Positions 41,498 through 51,932 of a DNA stretch of 64,000 bases are shown here, in pieces. The notes under the pieces are model-generated. The model searched no databases. It saw nothing but the letters and a program-made list of their open reading frames with translations, and had not been told where the DNA came from. Source of the stretch: Prorocentrum cordatum (taxonomy: Eukaryota > Sar > Dinophyceae > Prorocentrales > Prorocentraceae); the NCBI GenBank assembly GCA_963575745.1, contig CAUYUJ010009779.1:653811-717810 (forward strand). Direction: 5' to 3'. Every line of letters starts with the position of its first letter. Within the stretch, counting starts at the first letter, position 1. Both the position numbers and the translations under genes were made by a program.

Positions 41498-44400
41498 TCA
41501 CTTGTAACGTTTCCCTGGGGATCTTGGCATCGAAACCTCATCATCCATCGCCCCCGCTCCGAAGCGGCCCCGAAACCCGCGGTGCACGGCGAGCCCCCCC
41601 CCCCTCGAGGGGGGGGGCTGATTAGCGTGAGCGGAACCCCTCATCCAAAAGACGCGATCAACGCCAACTCTATGGGGCACCCTCCCTCCTGCGCCGCTGC
41701 GGGCGCCTACCCACGGCCGATTGGCGACGACCGCGCGCAACGCGTTGGCCAGCGTCGCGTGCATGTCCTTCGAGCTGCCGCCGTGCGTGCGAAAGGCGCG
41801 GAGCTCGTCCACGACGGCCGTGCGCATGCGATCTGGGGCCCCGCTGTTGATGTCCACGTGCATGCACACCAAGTTCTCGGTCACTGTCGTGCGGCCCCTG
41901 AAGACGGCGGCCTGGGCATCTTTGACGAGGGCCTCCTTAGGCTCCTTGCTCATGAAGCCCGCAGCTGCCGTGTACTTCTCGATCGCTGACTTCGTCTTCT
42001 CGTACTGCTCGGAGATCGCCTTGAAAGACGCGCCCTGCGTCCGCACCTTCATGTGAGCGATGATGGCCTTCATGTCGACTCCTGCAGCTAAGCCGTCTGG
42101 CCACGGCGTTCCGCTCGCTGTCCCGTGCATGACCTTGGTGAGCTCAGCCAACGGTTGCTGGAGCAGATCCTCGCAGCGCCCGAGCTTCTCCATGCCGCCC
42201 TTGTTGATCAACATATCTGCCTCCGCGACCCACCCGAGCAACGTCTTCGCAAAAACCTCGGGCAGCCCGCGCGGCGCCGACTCGGGCTCCGTGAAGAGCG
42301 CCTTGGCCTTGCCCACCAGGATGCCGAGCTGGTGCACGAAGCCGTCCCACTCAACCTTCGTGGTGTAGTCGTCCTCGTTGCAGAAGGCCGTAACCTGCCG
42401 CAGAAGGTCGCGCAGCTCGAAGCTGACCTTGAAGACGGCAATGATCTTCTCGATGACCGCGTCCTTGTGCCCGAGGGCACTGTGGAAAGCAGACAAGCAT
42501 CTAAATATATCGCTCTCGTGGTCGGGCTCCTCGTTGGTGGCCAACTCGACGACGAGGCCTTCAAGCGCAGCCTCAGCGAACGACCAATCGGGGTTGCCAG
42601 ACTTCTTCAGCGGGCCCGCGCGGTAGTTCTGACACACAAGTAGTAAGGCCTTGATCTCATCGAAGCAGTCAGCCTTGAAGCCAGCGTCGCGCGCGGCCGC
42701 AGCATCAGCCTCGTCGAAGAGGGCCTTGCACATCTTCATCATGTTATCCTGGTTGGCCGTGGCTTCCATCTCACACAAGAAAGTTGCCACGTGGTTGCTC
42801 GCCGAGCTGACGCCCGCATCCAGAGCGAACGTGAGGGACGCCTCCTGAGCCAATGCCGACACTTCCTTGATCCTGTCCGGCGTAAGTAGCTCAGCCTTGG
42901 CGTCCGACCGCAAGCCCAAGCAGACTGAACAAATGGTGTGCTTCATAGCTTCCTCGAGCTCGTCGGTCAAGCCCGCTGGGAACCCGTTCTTCCAGACCGC
43001 GAGCTTCGGGCACAGCCCGCGCAACAATGCAAGGTCGATGACGTCGGCGACGGCTCCAGCCTGTGAGAGGGAAACGCCGCCACAGGCGGGGCGCGGCAAG
43101 AGGCGAGAACAGGCGGGATGGAGTGACAAGGGCGACGAAGTGAGAAGCTAGATGAGGAGAGCAAGGGCGCGGGGGCCGACCGAGGCGAGGTGGGAGGCGA
43201 CGAAGGACGAACGCGAGGAGCAGGCGCATGACGCCAGGGAGGACGACGGGGACTGCAAGACGACGAAGGGAAAGCATGAAAGAGCGAGCAGGGAGGGCGA
43301 GGACGATGCGAATGGGCTGGGGCCTTCGCCACCCCCACCTGGTCAAGAGCGGTGCGGAACGCGTGCATGTTCGCCCGCATGAAGGGCAGCTTCTCCACGA
43401 ACGCATCGAACCTGGACGCCCAGAAGGTGGTCCTCTTAGTGATGGCCGCCACGAGGTGCAACGGTGACGCGCCAGACGCCCCCATCGCCTTCGAGAAGCG
43501 GATGATCGCAACGTAGGCCTCGCACTTCATCTCGAGGCACGGCCCATCGCTCATCGCTGAGTTCCAAACGAGCTGCATCTCGGTGATGTCCGTGATGATT
43601 CCAGCGAGGTCCCCTCCCACATCCAGCAAGTCGACGCTCGAGAACTCCTCGGCCAGGCCGTCGATGACGGCGCGCACGAACTCTTGCTGCGCGCCCCCCT
43701 TGGAAATCGCAGAGCACAACGAGTTCTTCAGCACGATGTCGGTGAATGCCTTCGCGCGCTCCCCCTCGTCAACGACTGCGGCCGCTAAGACAGGGTCGCT
43801 CGGGTCGAAGGAGAGGGCACTCTTGGGGAAGGGAGTCATGATGCGGATGAAGAACGAGACGTTGCTCCGATGGTCGAAGCTCTGCAACCTAGCATTCACC
43901 AAGGCGAACTTCGTTCCGCTCGGGAACACGGCGCCTGCATCAACCATGGACTTCACTGACGCCAAGATCTGCTTCCAATCGCACCCCCCGATGTTGGCGG
44001 GCTGCAGCTTCTTGGCGATCACGATCTCGTCGGAGAAAGTGGCTAAGATGGCCCCGTCTGCCTTTCCCGCGCTGGTGGCGTTCAGACGGCCGATCTTCTT
44101 GGTCAAAGCGGCGATGGTCCTCCCGTCAACCTTGTCAGCCATGATGTCGCCCAAAGGAATGCGCTTCTTCCACCTGGCCAATAGATCATCTCCTGTGGTT
44201 CCCTCGTCCCCGTCGTCGCCGAAAGCGGTCGTGGCGGCAACGCTGGCTGCGGTCGGGCTCAAAGGCTCGGCGGGTTCACCTGCGGTCCCTTGGGCCCCGT
44301 CGGCTGACTGCTTACCAAAGCGGCGGCGCCTGGCAGCGGACCCTGGGCTGAAGCCAGCGGCAGCGTCCCCAATCATTCGGGGCCTGCGACCCTGCACGGG

Positions 44401-45642
44401 CGAAAGTACATCACCCGATGGTTTGGGCTGAACAGGGCCAGTGCAGGAAGCCAAGAATTGCTCCAACGTCGGCATCGAGTCGCTGGACGCCTTGCTCAGG
44501 AGCGCTTGGAGACCGTTCTGCTGGAATGCAGATCCAGCACAGCGAGCAAGCGCTTCCTCGCCCTGGGCAGCGAAGAGCTGGTTGTCAGCCTCGAGCACCG
44601 TCCCATTCAAGGTCCACCCGCGCATGACCTGGAGCTCAGCAGTCCGCGCAGGCGTGTCGCCCTCGCTCTTGAAGACGAACAACTGCTCGTCGCCCTTCCC
44701 CGACTCGTGCGGCATCGTCACCACGGCTGTCTGGTCGCTGACCCTCTTCGGGATGCGCTCCATCTGCAACGACGCCCTGATGTCGGGCGCTGGGGCGATG
44801 GCAACGGGGCGCTTTACTACCAAACGAATGGTGGTAGTCTCCTTCACGTCGCTCGGCAAGAACTGCTGCTTGCCGCTGGATACCGTCGCCACCGCCTCCT
44901 CAAGGCGGTCAGAGAGAGCTTGGTCAGTCTCAGTCTTGTCCACAGTGCTGCGGAACGTTTCCCCTGGAGCGACTGCGACAACGCTCTTGTAGCAGTTCTT
45001 GCAAGCCTCACCACAAGCAATCATGACACCCTGGCTAGATTCCCTGTAGAGCGCCCAATCGACTTTAGCCTGATGGGCCAATCAGAAACAACAAAGCTCC
45101 ACGACGCACAACTGATCTCCAACGGTAACGGGGGCCATGTCCAAGCTGGGCTCTGGGGGGGCGGGCGTCGAGAAAGGTCCACGGGGAGAGACGCTTCGAA
45201 CGTGCATATCGCTATCACAGTTCTCAGACCCCCCGCCCCTAAAAATCCCTGAGGGCGCCCCCGTCGCCATTGTCCTGGTGGGTTCCAGCTCCTCCAAGAG
45301 GACCTGCCCCCCTCGTTGCCGCGGACCGCTGGGCCCCTTTTCACACCGCGCCCTCCCCCGTCGCCCCAAGAGGCCCACCCCTAAGAACACGGACGGAAAA
45401 AAACGCTGAATGCAATTCCATGCCCATTGCACTGGCGTCTGCTGGCAGCGGTAGCACGACGTGGCGTCCGAGTTCGACAAGCCAGCCGACTTGGCCGCCT
45501 CCGCGGCAGACGAGATCTGATGTTTCGTGCGCCTGCAACGTTTCTGGGCCTTCGCCGCGGGGGTGTCCGCAGAAGCGGCGGGCGATGCGGCAGCGGCAGT
45601 AGCGGCCTTCTGGGCTGGAGTCAGGGCCCTCTTGCCCGCCAT
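41498..45642 (-). CDS. Gene A: dinoflagellate family protein with N-terminal zinc site
   Basis: Three exons are read on minus: 45642-45433 (70 codons), 45069-43339 (577) and 43060-41711 (450), all a whole number of codons, so both introns are phase 0. Exon 3 can also read on to a stop at 41498, giving about 1167 residues. The start is ATG at 45642 (MAGKRALTPAQ); a longer GTG-started frame upstream is ignored. C63-x2-C66 at the end of exon 1 and C93-x2-C96 in exon 2 (ACGEACKNC) would form a zinc site split by intron 1, with the Trp (VDWALYRE) between them. After this come a Ser/Thr/Ala-rich linker and a long mixed alpha-helical region without recognised catalytic motif. From memory it resembles an uncharacterised, expanded dinoflagellate family whose N-terminus is C..C-W-C..C. 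Function unknown; inside the giant element it is a candidate accessory or passenger gene. Confidence 0.75.
41711..43060 (-). CDS. Gene A exon 3
   Basis: Begins AGAVADVIDLALLRG after a strong pyrimidine-AG acceptor. Cys/Leu/Lys-balanced helical protein, clearly coding in composition. It ends at ANRPW|GTAGGC if a further intron exists, or reads through to 41498. No known fold recognised. Confidence 0.75.
43339..45069 (-). CDS. Gene A exon 2
   Basis: Begins AKVDWALYRESSQG directly after the CAG acceptor and ends FRTALDQ before donor CAG|GTGGGGGT. It holds the second half of the zinc site (C93-x2-C96, with C89 nearby), a FLPSDVKE...IRLVVKRPV segment and long helical stretches. Intron 2 (43338-43061, 278 nt) ends TTTCCCTCTCACAG. 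Confidence 0.8.
45433..45642 (-). CDS. Gene A exon 1
   Basis: Encodes the Ala/Lys-rich N-terminus and the first half of the zinc site (SCYRCQQTP). The donor is CCA|GTGCAA. Intron 1 (45432-45070, 363 nt) ends TTTCTGATTGGCCCATCAG. Confidence 0.75.
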
Positions 45643-45931
45643 TGCAGTCAGTAAGTAATTACCCGCCAAGGATGGAATGGGGGCTGCTCGCCACACTCAG
45701 TTCGCTCGATCACACGGCGGCTGACCGCGGGGCCGCGCTGGGAGTCGCCAGAGAGAGAGAGACCACCCGCCTAGAAGAGCTACACCACACATAGACAACA
45801 ATATATGTCAGATGGTGCCCCTCTCCCAAAGCAGGCAGAACATGTCAAAAAAACAGACGTCCCAGAACACCTCCCAACTACTGACCCCGAAGTCCTGCGT
45901 CCGCGAACCTCTCGGGCAACTCGCGAGTGGG
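45643..45931 (-). other. Gene A 5' flank
   Basis: Upstream of the ATG on minus there is a run of possible trans-splice AG acceptors (e.g. CGAACTGAG, GGCGAGCAG). No TATA-like or other promoter motif is recognisable, as expected for a dinoflagellate. Confidence 0.3.
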
Positions 45932-46472
45932 GACGTCGCTACAAGCCTGGACAGCGTGACCAGAACGATTGGGGAGCCAACCCCTGCAGTTCCCCAAGCA
46001 CCATCTGGCTGGGGATCGTGGCCCCGCTACTCCCCACCAAGCCTCCTCCTGCGTCTCCTCTTCATCCGCTGTGTCCTCTACGTTGTTCTGCTACGGTTGC
46101 CTTCTTCTTCCTTCTCCATTGCTAAACAGAAGCACGAGGGAAACCAGTTTCGGAAACTGGTTTCCCTCGTGCCTTGTGGCAGCCACCCAAAACATGAGGG
46201 AAACCAATTTCGGAAACTGGTTTCCCTCGTGTTTTGTGGCAGCCACCCAAAACACGTTGTTCTGCTACGGTTGCCTTCTTCGTCCTTCTCCATTGCTAAA
46301 AAGAAGCACGAGGGAAACCAGTTTCGGAAACTGGTTTCCCTCGTGTTTTGTGGCAACCACCCAAAACACGAGGGAAGCCAGTTTCGGAAACTGGTTTCCC
46401 TTGTGGTTTGTGGCAGCCACCCAAAACACGAGGGAAACCAGAGTGTTTGGGGCGGCTGCCACGACACTGGGG
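45932..46472 (+). repeat. 541-bp palindrome module P, copy 1
   Basis: The lead (GACGTCGCTACAAGC, GATTGGGGAGCCAACCCCTG, GGGGATCGTGGCCCCGCTAC) is followed by two tandem subunits of about 175 bp. Each starts TTCTGCTACGGTTGCCTTCT and carries two palindromes of the GCACGAGGGAAACCAGTTTC-G-inverse type (46132-46172 perfect; also about 46193, 46303, 46363). Copy 2 at 54191-54731 has the same length and order. Confidence 0.93.
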
Positions 46473-47318
46473 CACGCGACACTCCCATAACCTAAGGTCC
46501 TGCTCACGATGAAGCACGCGAAATAAACCCAACCGCAAGGAATACGAGCGTCCCAGAAGAGCATCGGACAGACTGATGTCCAAGGGGGTCCCATGACGGC
46601 CACAAGCGTGCACCAGGAAGCCCCTAGACCCAGACGCACTAGCACATTTGAAATTGCCTACGGGGGGTGGCGGCACGCAACAGCTCGACAAAAGCAAGCG
46701 CGGGATGTGAAATCCACATCCATTTGTCGGCGCAATTCGTTCGGGTGGCGGCTCTGAGATGAGCAGACAAGGCCAGCGAGCATAACACTTCCTCAGCTGG
46801 GGACGGGAAGGGCACCTCGCACGCCCAGGGGCCACGCCCATCAGCACGATGCGCGGCAAGAGCCGCCCGTGAGCCCAGACAAACAACGTTCGAAAAGTTG
46901 ACGCGGATCCAATCGTTGCACTGAGTCCGATGGTGGCTTCAGGTCGGCCCAAAACGGCTCCAATATTGCTACGTGCGTCGCTCACCTCGTCACTCCCCCC
47001 CACCACCACAACCACCCGCGGTGCCGATCTCCGCGGGCCCCCGCCACATCTTCTGAACCCCGCGCCCGAACCCCGACGAATGTTTAACGCATCCAACGCG
47101 GAGCCTGCGTCAAGCCTCCGACGGCCGCGCAACAGACTCTACCCCCTGGACCGCCGACTCGGCATCGCCCGCGGCCCGCTCGGCCGCCAGCGCAGCCTCG
47201 GTTGTGCATGGGGGTGGCGCCAACTAGCTCGCGGCCTGCGCTGACCGCGCGCCAACGCAACTCCTGGACACGCGGTCGGCGGAGGCCGCGGAATGAATTC
47301 GGCGCCATCCCCATCCAA
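46473..47318. other. Spacer inside the giant element
   Basis: Frames exist on minus but lack recognisable motifs or splice logic. No repeat copy was identified. Confidence 0.4.
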
Positions 47319-47426
47319 CCTAAGCCACAGATTCACCAATACTCCTAAAGTCTCTTTAACGTTACATAAAACCTACATTGTTTTTTTTCTGCCCCACCCT
47401 GGTTTTAGGGATGTGAGGATCGTTAA
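47319..47426 (-). repeat. Internal copy of the giant element's right terminus
   Basis: Nearly identical to 60953-61060 (a few substitutions and one A-run difference) and in the same orientation: CCACAGATTCACCAATACTC through ACGTTACATAAAACCTACAT to GGATCGTTAA at 47417-47426. The following bases, GCCTTGGC, do not match either outer flank. I infer the end of a second, nested or partly deleted element. Confidence 0.85.
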
Positions 47427-47620
47427 GCCTTGGCCGTCTTGGCCAGTTCATCTAACTCTTGGGTCGACAAACGTGTTCGGCCATGCGGCTGTTCGGCCGA
47501 CTCCGCGACGAGGGGCTTCAATGACGCCTCTGGCGCCGCGTCGGGCTCGGCTCGGTCGGCGGCGCAGCCGCCCCAGGAGGAGGTTGCAAAATCGAGGTCG
47601 AGCAGCCTCAGAATGAGGTT
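47423..47620 (-). CDS. Possible C-terminal exon ending in the internal terminus
   Basis: Minus-strand frame ending PHGRTRLSTQELDELAKTAKA, with its TAA stop supplied by the TTAACG of the internal terminus. Composition is coding-like from about 47620 (LRLLDLDFATSSWGG) down, but I recognise no family and no certain acceptor. It could be the tail of a gene interrupted by the terminus. Confidence 0.25.
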   Translation of the reverse strand, partial: NLILRLLDLDFATSSWGGCAADRAEPDAAPEASLKPLVAESAEQPHGRTRLSTQELDELAKTAKA

Positions 47621-47865
47621 CGGGCTATCGGCTTTGCTTGCGCCTCGGGCGTTTCCGTCTCGACCCCAGCGCACCCATCCAGCTCGTCGGGCGCCGAGGT
47701 GCCACCCGAGGCGCCATCGGCTTGGAGGACGGGGGCGGCGCCCCTCGACGGCGCATCCTCCTCGGCGCCCTCCTGGGTCGCGGCCGCCGACGTCGCCGCC
47801 AATCCAGCGAATCCGAGGGGGGGGGGGGGGGGGGCGCTGGCGCTCCCACATTCAAGCGCTGCTCG

Positions 47866-47928
47866 AGGGCACTTGGGTTATCGAGCGGCTCGATAACCCA
47901 AGTGCCCTCGAGCAGCGCGGCTACGCGA
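47866..47928. repeat. Perfect palindrome, 30-bp arms
   Basis: GCGCTGCTCGAGGGCACTTG...TATCGAG, spacer CGG, then the exact inverse. Preceded by an 18-G run at 47817-47834. Confidence 0.95.
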
Positions 47929-49551
47929 ATGGGAACTTCACGCATCGCAACCTGCTCCACCCATCGGGTTCAAGGGTGGCGGCGGGGTCAGTGAGCCGAC
48001 CGACCGTCGGCGAAACTGCGATATCATCGCGCCGACGCTTCTCTCGAGCTAGCCCGCGCCACCCCGCGCTCCGACGTGCCCAATCAGATCCTGAAGCGCA
48101 TCGGTTGCACCACAGTTGCGCCAACATAGAGTGCGCTCGTCCGCGCAGCGAGGCGCGAACGGCGAGGCGCGGGCTGACATCAGGAAGGCGCAGTCTCACA
48201 GTTCGCGCCGCCGCCTACGTTGAGAACCGAAGCGCGCTCACCGCTGCTGCCTAGTGACTCGCCCCCCCCCCCCCCCTCTCCCGCGGCACCCCATGGCCCC
48301 GTGAGCGTCGAGCAGGGCGCGCAACCGAAAATTGAAGCCGAATCCTTGCGGGCCTCCTGGGGCGCGGAACGCCGCGAGGCAATGACAATACCTTCGCAGG
48401 CCGAAGCTCAACTTAACAACAATCCACAAATCGGCGAATATGCAAGACGGGGGTCAAACGACAACCAACCAACGAAAAACGTGCGAATATATATAAGTCG
48501 CCTGAAGCCAGCGCGCCGATCCGCTAGCCAGTCCACGGCGAAAAGGATACGCAATCTTCTCTAAGGGTGCTGCAAAGATGTCCACGAGCGAACAACTGCT
48601 GCCAAACACAAGGATCGGAACCTACAGAATGGGACTCCCCAAACCCACATCCGCAACAAAATCAGGGGCGGATCTCGCCGAAAGGCATTCCTATTGAAGA
48701 AGCCGCAACAGCGGCGCGCGTCTCAAGAGCGTCTGAGAGGACCCAAGGAGGACCGCCAGGAGCCCAAAACGCACCAGGAGGATCGAGCGGAGGAGGTGGG
48801 CGATTTTCTCGGCCGCCAAGGCACCCCTCGCCGCCGCAGCTGGATCCGCCTCCGAAAGCATGGCCGCGTCGCGGTGCGCTCAGATTCTGCAAAAAATGAA
48901 AGGAGGGCGAGGCTCCCCCTCCCTGCGGCTGCCTGGGGCGAGCCCCTAAGACGGGCAACCGCCTCCTGGGCCCTTTCTGCGCCCTCCGCAGAGGGCGCGG
49001 AGGAGGCCCCTCCACTGCCCACCTCCCAGCGGGAGGAAAGCACAGGAGGCGGAGCGGGGGGTGGCGCCTGCTGGTGGCAGCGGCCAATCGCTGGTCGGGC
49101 CACGGGGCGCTAACCTCAAGGGCTAGCGTACGGTATGGGCCCTTCCCGTCCTCTTGAAAGGGGAAGAAGGATCCTTACCACAATCCCCGCGGCAGCCAGT
49201 ACTTACATCGGCTTGCCATCCGTGACCCCCAACGGTGCCCGAGAGGAGGAGAAGGGGGGGAGGACATGCGACGCATGACAACTTCACTCCCAAGAGAACT
49301 AGGAATGACGCACCGCGCGGAACCAACAGCGACAGTGAAACATATACATAAACACACATACTAACCGAACGGCACCAACATAACACCGACGAGGCCCCCA
49401 AAGGCCCGCCAGGTTGGATCTCAGTCACCAACCAGAGGATCAAATCACCCCCCCCCCCCCCCCCCCCCCCCAAAGACCTCACTCCCCTCCCCTGGGTGCC
49501 CACCCTATTCCCCGTGGACCCGCCTGATTGGATCCCCGTCCAGGCCTTTGG
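47929..49551. other. Spacer with homopolymer C tracts
   Basis: Contains C runs at 48262-48276 and 49448-49471 (24 C). GGGAGGCG/CCTCCCGC-type words occur between 48700 and 49050. No exon could be supported. Confidence 0.4.
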
Positions 49552-50209
49552 CGCACTCGGAGAAGCAGACGGCGCCAACCCCCGAGCCGTTCAAAGTTCA
49601 AACTGCTGGCCCAGCACCACAAGATATGGTTAGGGATAAGTGGACCAAGATCTGTGCATTCGAAGGGACGTCGGTTCACTTATTTCTGGCGCCAAGGGCA
49701 CCAAAATCTGCCAGATCGATCTCCCGCACCCCCCTCGAGATCCTTCAGAGGCGTGTCCAAGTAGCCAAGAAACCCCCGAGCGGCTCCACAGGCCCTCCTG
49801 AGCTCCGAAACTTCCAGAGGATCCCAAACTAGGACTCCCGCGTCGGCAACGTCGCCATCGCCGTCGCGGAGCCTCCCCCCCGATCAGCGCACTCAGAAGC
49901 GGACGGCGCAGCCCCCCGAGCCGTTCAAACTGCTGGCCCAGCACCACAGGATGGTTGGGGATAAGTGAACCAAGATCTGTGCATTCGAAGGGACGTCGGT
50001 TCACTTATTTCTGGCGCCAAGGGCACCAAAATCTGCCAAATCGATCTCCCGCACCCCCCTCTAGATCCTTCAGAGGCGTGCCCAAGTAGCCAAGAGAAAC
50101 CTCCGAGCGGCTCTACAGGCACGCATGGGCTCCGGAACTTCCAAAGAAGATCCCGAACTAGGACTCCCACATCGGCAACGTCGCCATCGCCGTCGCGGAG
50201 CCTCCTATC
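49552..50209 (+). repeat. Tandem duplication, about 330-bp unit, two copies
   Basis: 49556-49877 and 49889-50209 share GACCAAGATCTGTGCATTCG (first copy TGGACC, second TGAACC), GTCGGTTCACTTATTTCTGG and CTTCAGAGGCGTG, ending GTCGCCATCGCCGTCGCGGA, at roughly 90% identity. No gene is evident. Confidence 0.92.
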
Positions 50210-50585
50210 GGCACCGTCGCCGTCGTCGTCGCCGCCGTCGCCCTCCGTCCCGCCCACCTCCACCCTCGCCTCTGCCGCGCCCGCCGCCGCCGCCGCCGCG
50301 CGTCGCCGCTGCCGCCAAGTGCCGAGCCCGCGTCGGGGGCGGGAAGGAAGGGAAAGGGGGGATGGTGGAAGAGGCCAGGGCGAACGGGCGCACGCATGCG
50401 CGCCGCCCTGCGGCTACCCCTCCCGCGCAACCCCTGGACCAGGCACGCGCTGTCACCTGCGCGCCGCAGCTATCCCTGGGACCCCCGAGTTTCATGGAGA
50501 GTTACTTTCGGCCAGGCCCGACGCCAAAACCTAAAGTTACTTTATATACACATAAAGATATTTTAGGGGGCGACGGCCACCGACT

Positions 50586-50849
50586 GCCAAAGTTACTTTA
50601 AAGTTACATGCGATGTACACCGTAAACAGCTCATAACTACACGTACACGCCGTTTAACTACACTTAAACCATGTTTAAGTGTACTTAAACGATGTTTAAA
50701 CAACCCGTTGCGGTTGCATGGTATGCTAAACACCGTTTAAGTACACTTAAGATGCGATTAACTACACTTAAACAGTGCTTACGTGTAGTTAACCGCTGTT
50801 TAGCTTGCCAAGTTGTTGCGGCCACAAGTAACGTTAAGCTAACTTTGGC
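50586..50849. repeat. A/T-rich foldback with GTTTAAGTGTACTTAAAC-type words
   Basis: The outer ends GCCAAAGTTACTTTAAAG and the inverse at 50828-50849 frame about 260 bp of repeated GTTTAA and TAAGTGTANTTA words, several of them palindromic. It lies just downstream of the transposase gene. Non-coding. Confidence 0.75.
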
Positions 50850-51166
50850 ATCCGTCGCATAAGTAGTGCGAAAGCAACTTTAAACTAAGTATGCGCCCCT
50901 CTGAACGCCATGGCCAAATCCGACGCCAAAGTAACTCTGGAAGTGTGCGCCCGCGCGCCCAAGACCGCCGAGAAACCAATCGGGGTGCGACGCTGACTGC
51001 GACTGGCATGGCGATAAGGTGTGAGAGAAGGCAATCTGTGAATGCAGCACAAGCGCGACGCCATCCTGCAACTCGCGCTCGCCGCTCGCCGAGCCGAGAG
51101 CGGCGAGCGTGAAACCCTCTCGCGAGGCTTACCGCCAAGACCCCCCGAACGACACCGCACAAACAT
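50850..51166. other. 3' flank of the transposase gene
   Basis: No gene. It begins AGTAGTGCGAAAGCAACTTT after the foldback. Confidence 0.35.
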
Positions 51167-51932
51167 CTAATCGTGCACGCCTGGGGGCCTCTGCCACAAC
51201 TGTAAAAGATCAGCCTGCTCCGCGCCCTCGCCGTCCTCAAGCACCCTCTCTGATGCGAAGAGGCCAGCGGACGCCTCAGACATCAAGACTAAGTTCCTGA
51301 AATGAGATCGGCGGGCGACGGGCCTCGTAAATTCATACACTGCACGGGCATCCTTATGCTCTGCCCTGGTCCCCGTCGACATTGCAAGGCTCAACCAAGC
51401 CACTAGAAAACCGACTGGCCTACCCCCCCGAGGAAAGCCGTCTGGCCCCTGACCCTTCGCCAACGGGGCGCGCCGCATTACGCAACAACCGTGGGCAGGG
51501 TTGCTACAGACTGCTTCGAAATTTCTGTACTTCGAATAATATCTGATGGTGCCGCCTGCCACCCGAACGCAGGCATCGGCAGGGACTGGAGCCGCCCTCC
51601 CCTCGGGGCCTGGGGGTGGCGGAGGGGGCGGGGCGAGGTCGCCAGGCGGGCCACCATCAGGCCCTGGGTCAGGGCGGTCGCCGTCGTCGAGGGGCGGCGC
51701 TGGCGGGCCGCCCTCCCCCGCCTCGGCGGCTCCGACGGCGCCTCCGCCAGGGTCGTCTGGCGGTGCATCACCGACGCCTGCTCCAGCGAGAACTTCGGCG
51801 ACCTCCCCAAGCCGCGCGGCGCGACACGACAACGCACCACCCCCATCAATCGTCGACGGCGACTCGGCGCGAGGCCCTGGCCCTCGACCCTCGGCGATCG
51901 ACGTGAAACGACGTCGACTGCGACCGCCATCA
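51167..51932 (-). CDS. Transposase last exon (GRPVGFLVAWL domain)
   Basis: Open from 51961. A Gly/Pro/Asp-rich linker (DAPPDDPGGG...) leads to CVRVAGGTIRYYSKYRNF, VCSNPAHGCCVMRR, GGRPVGFLVAWLS, AEHKDA and LFASERVLEDGEG, then a stop at 51167. The order and C-terminal ending match the family, so I join it to exons 1-3; the exact acceptor (two candidates between 51915 and 51932) is uncertain. Confidence 0.7.

Noticed and set aside
45643-45696. Upstream GTG-started extension of gene A
   Set aside because: No ATG; the ATG at 45642 gives a family-like N-terminus.
46078-46440. Regular palindromes separated by similar-length text, resembling a CRISPR array
   Set aside because: Only four units per copy, the intervening text is also repeated, no cas genes, and the context is eukaryotic. 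It is a tandem 175-bp module.
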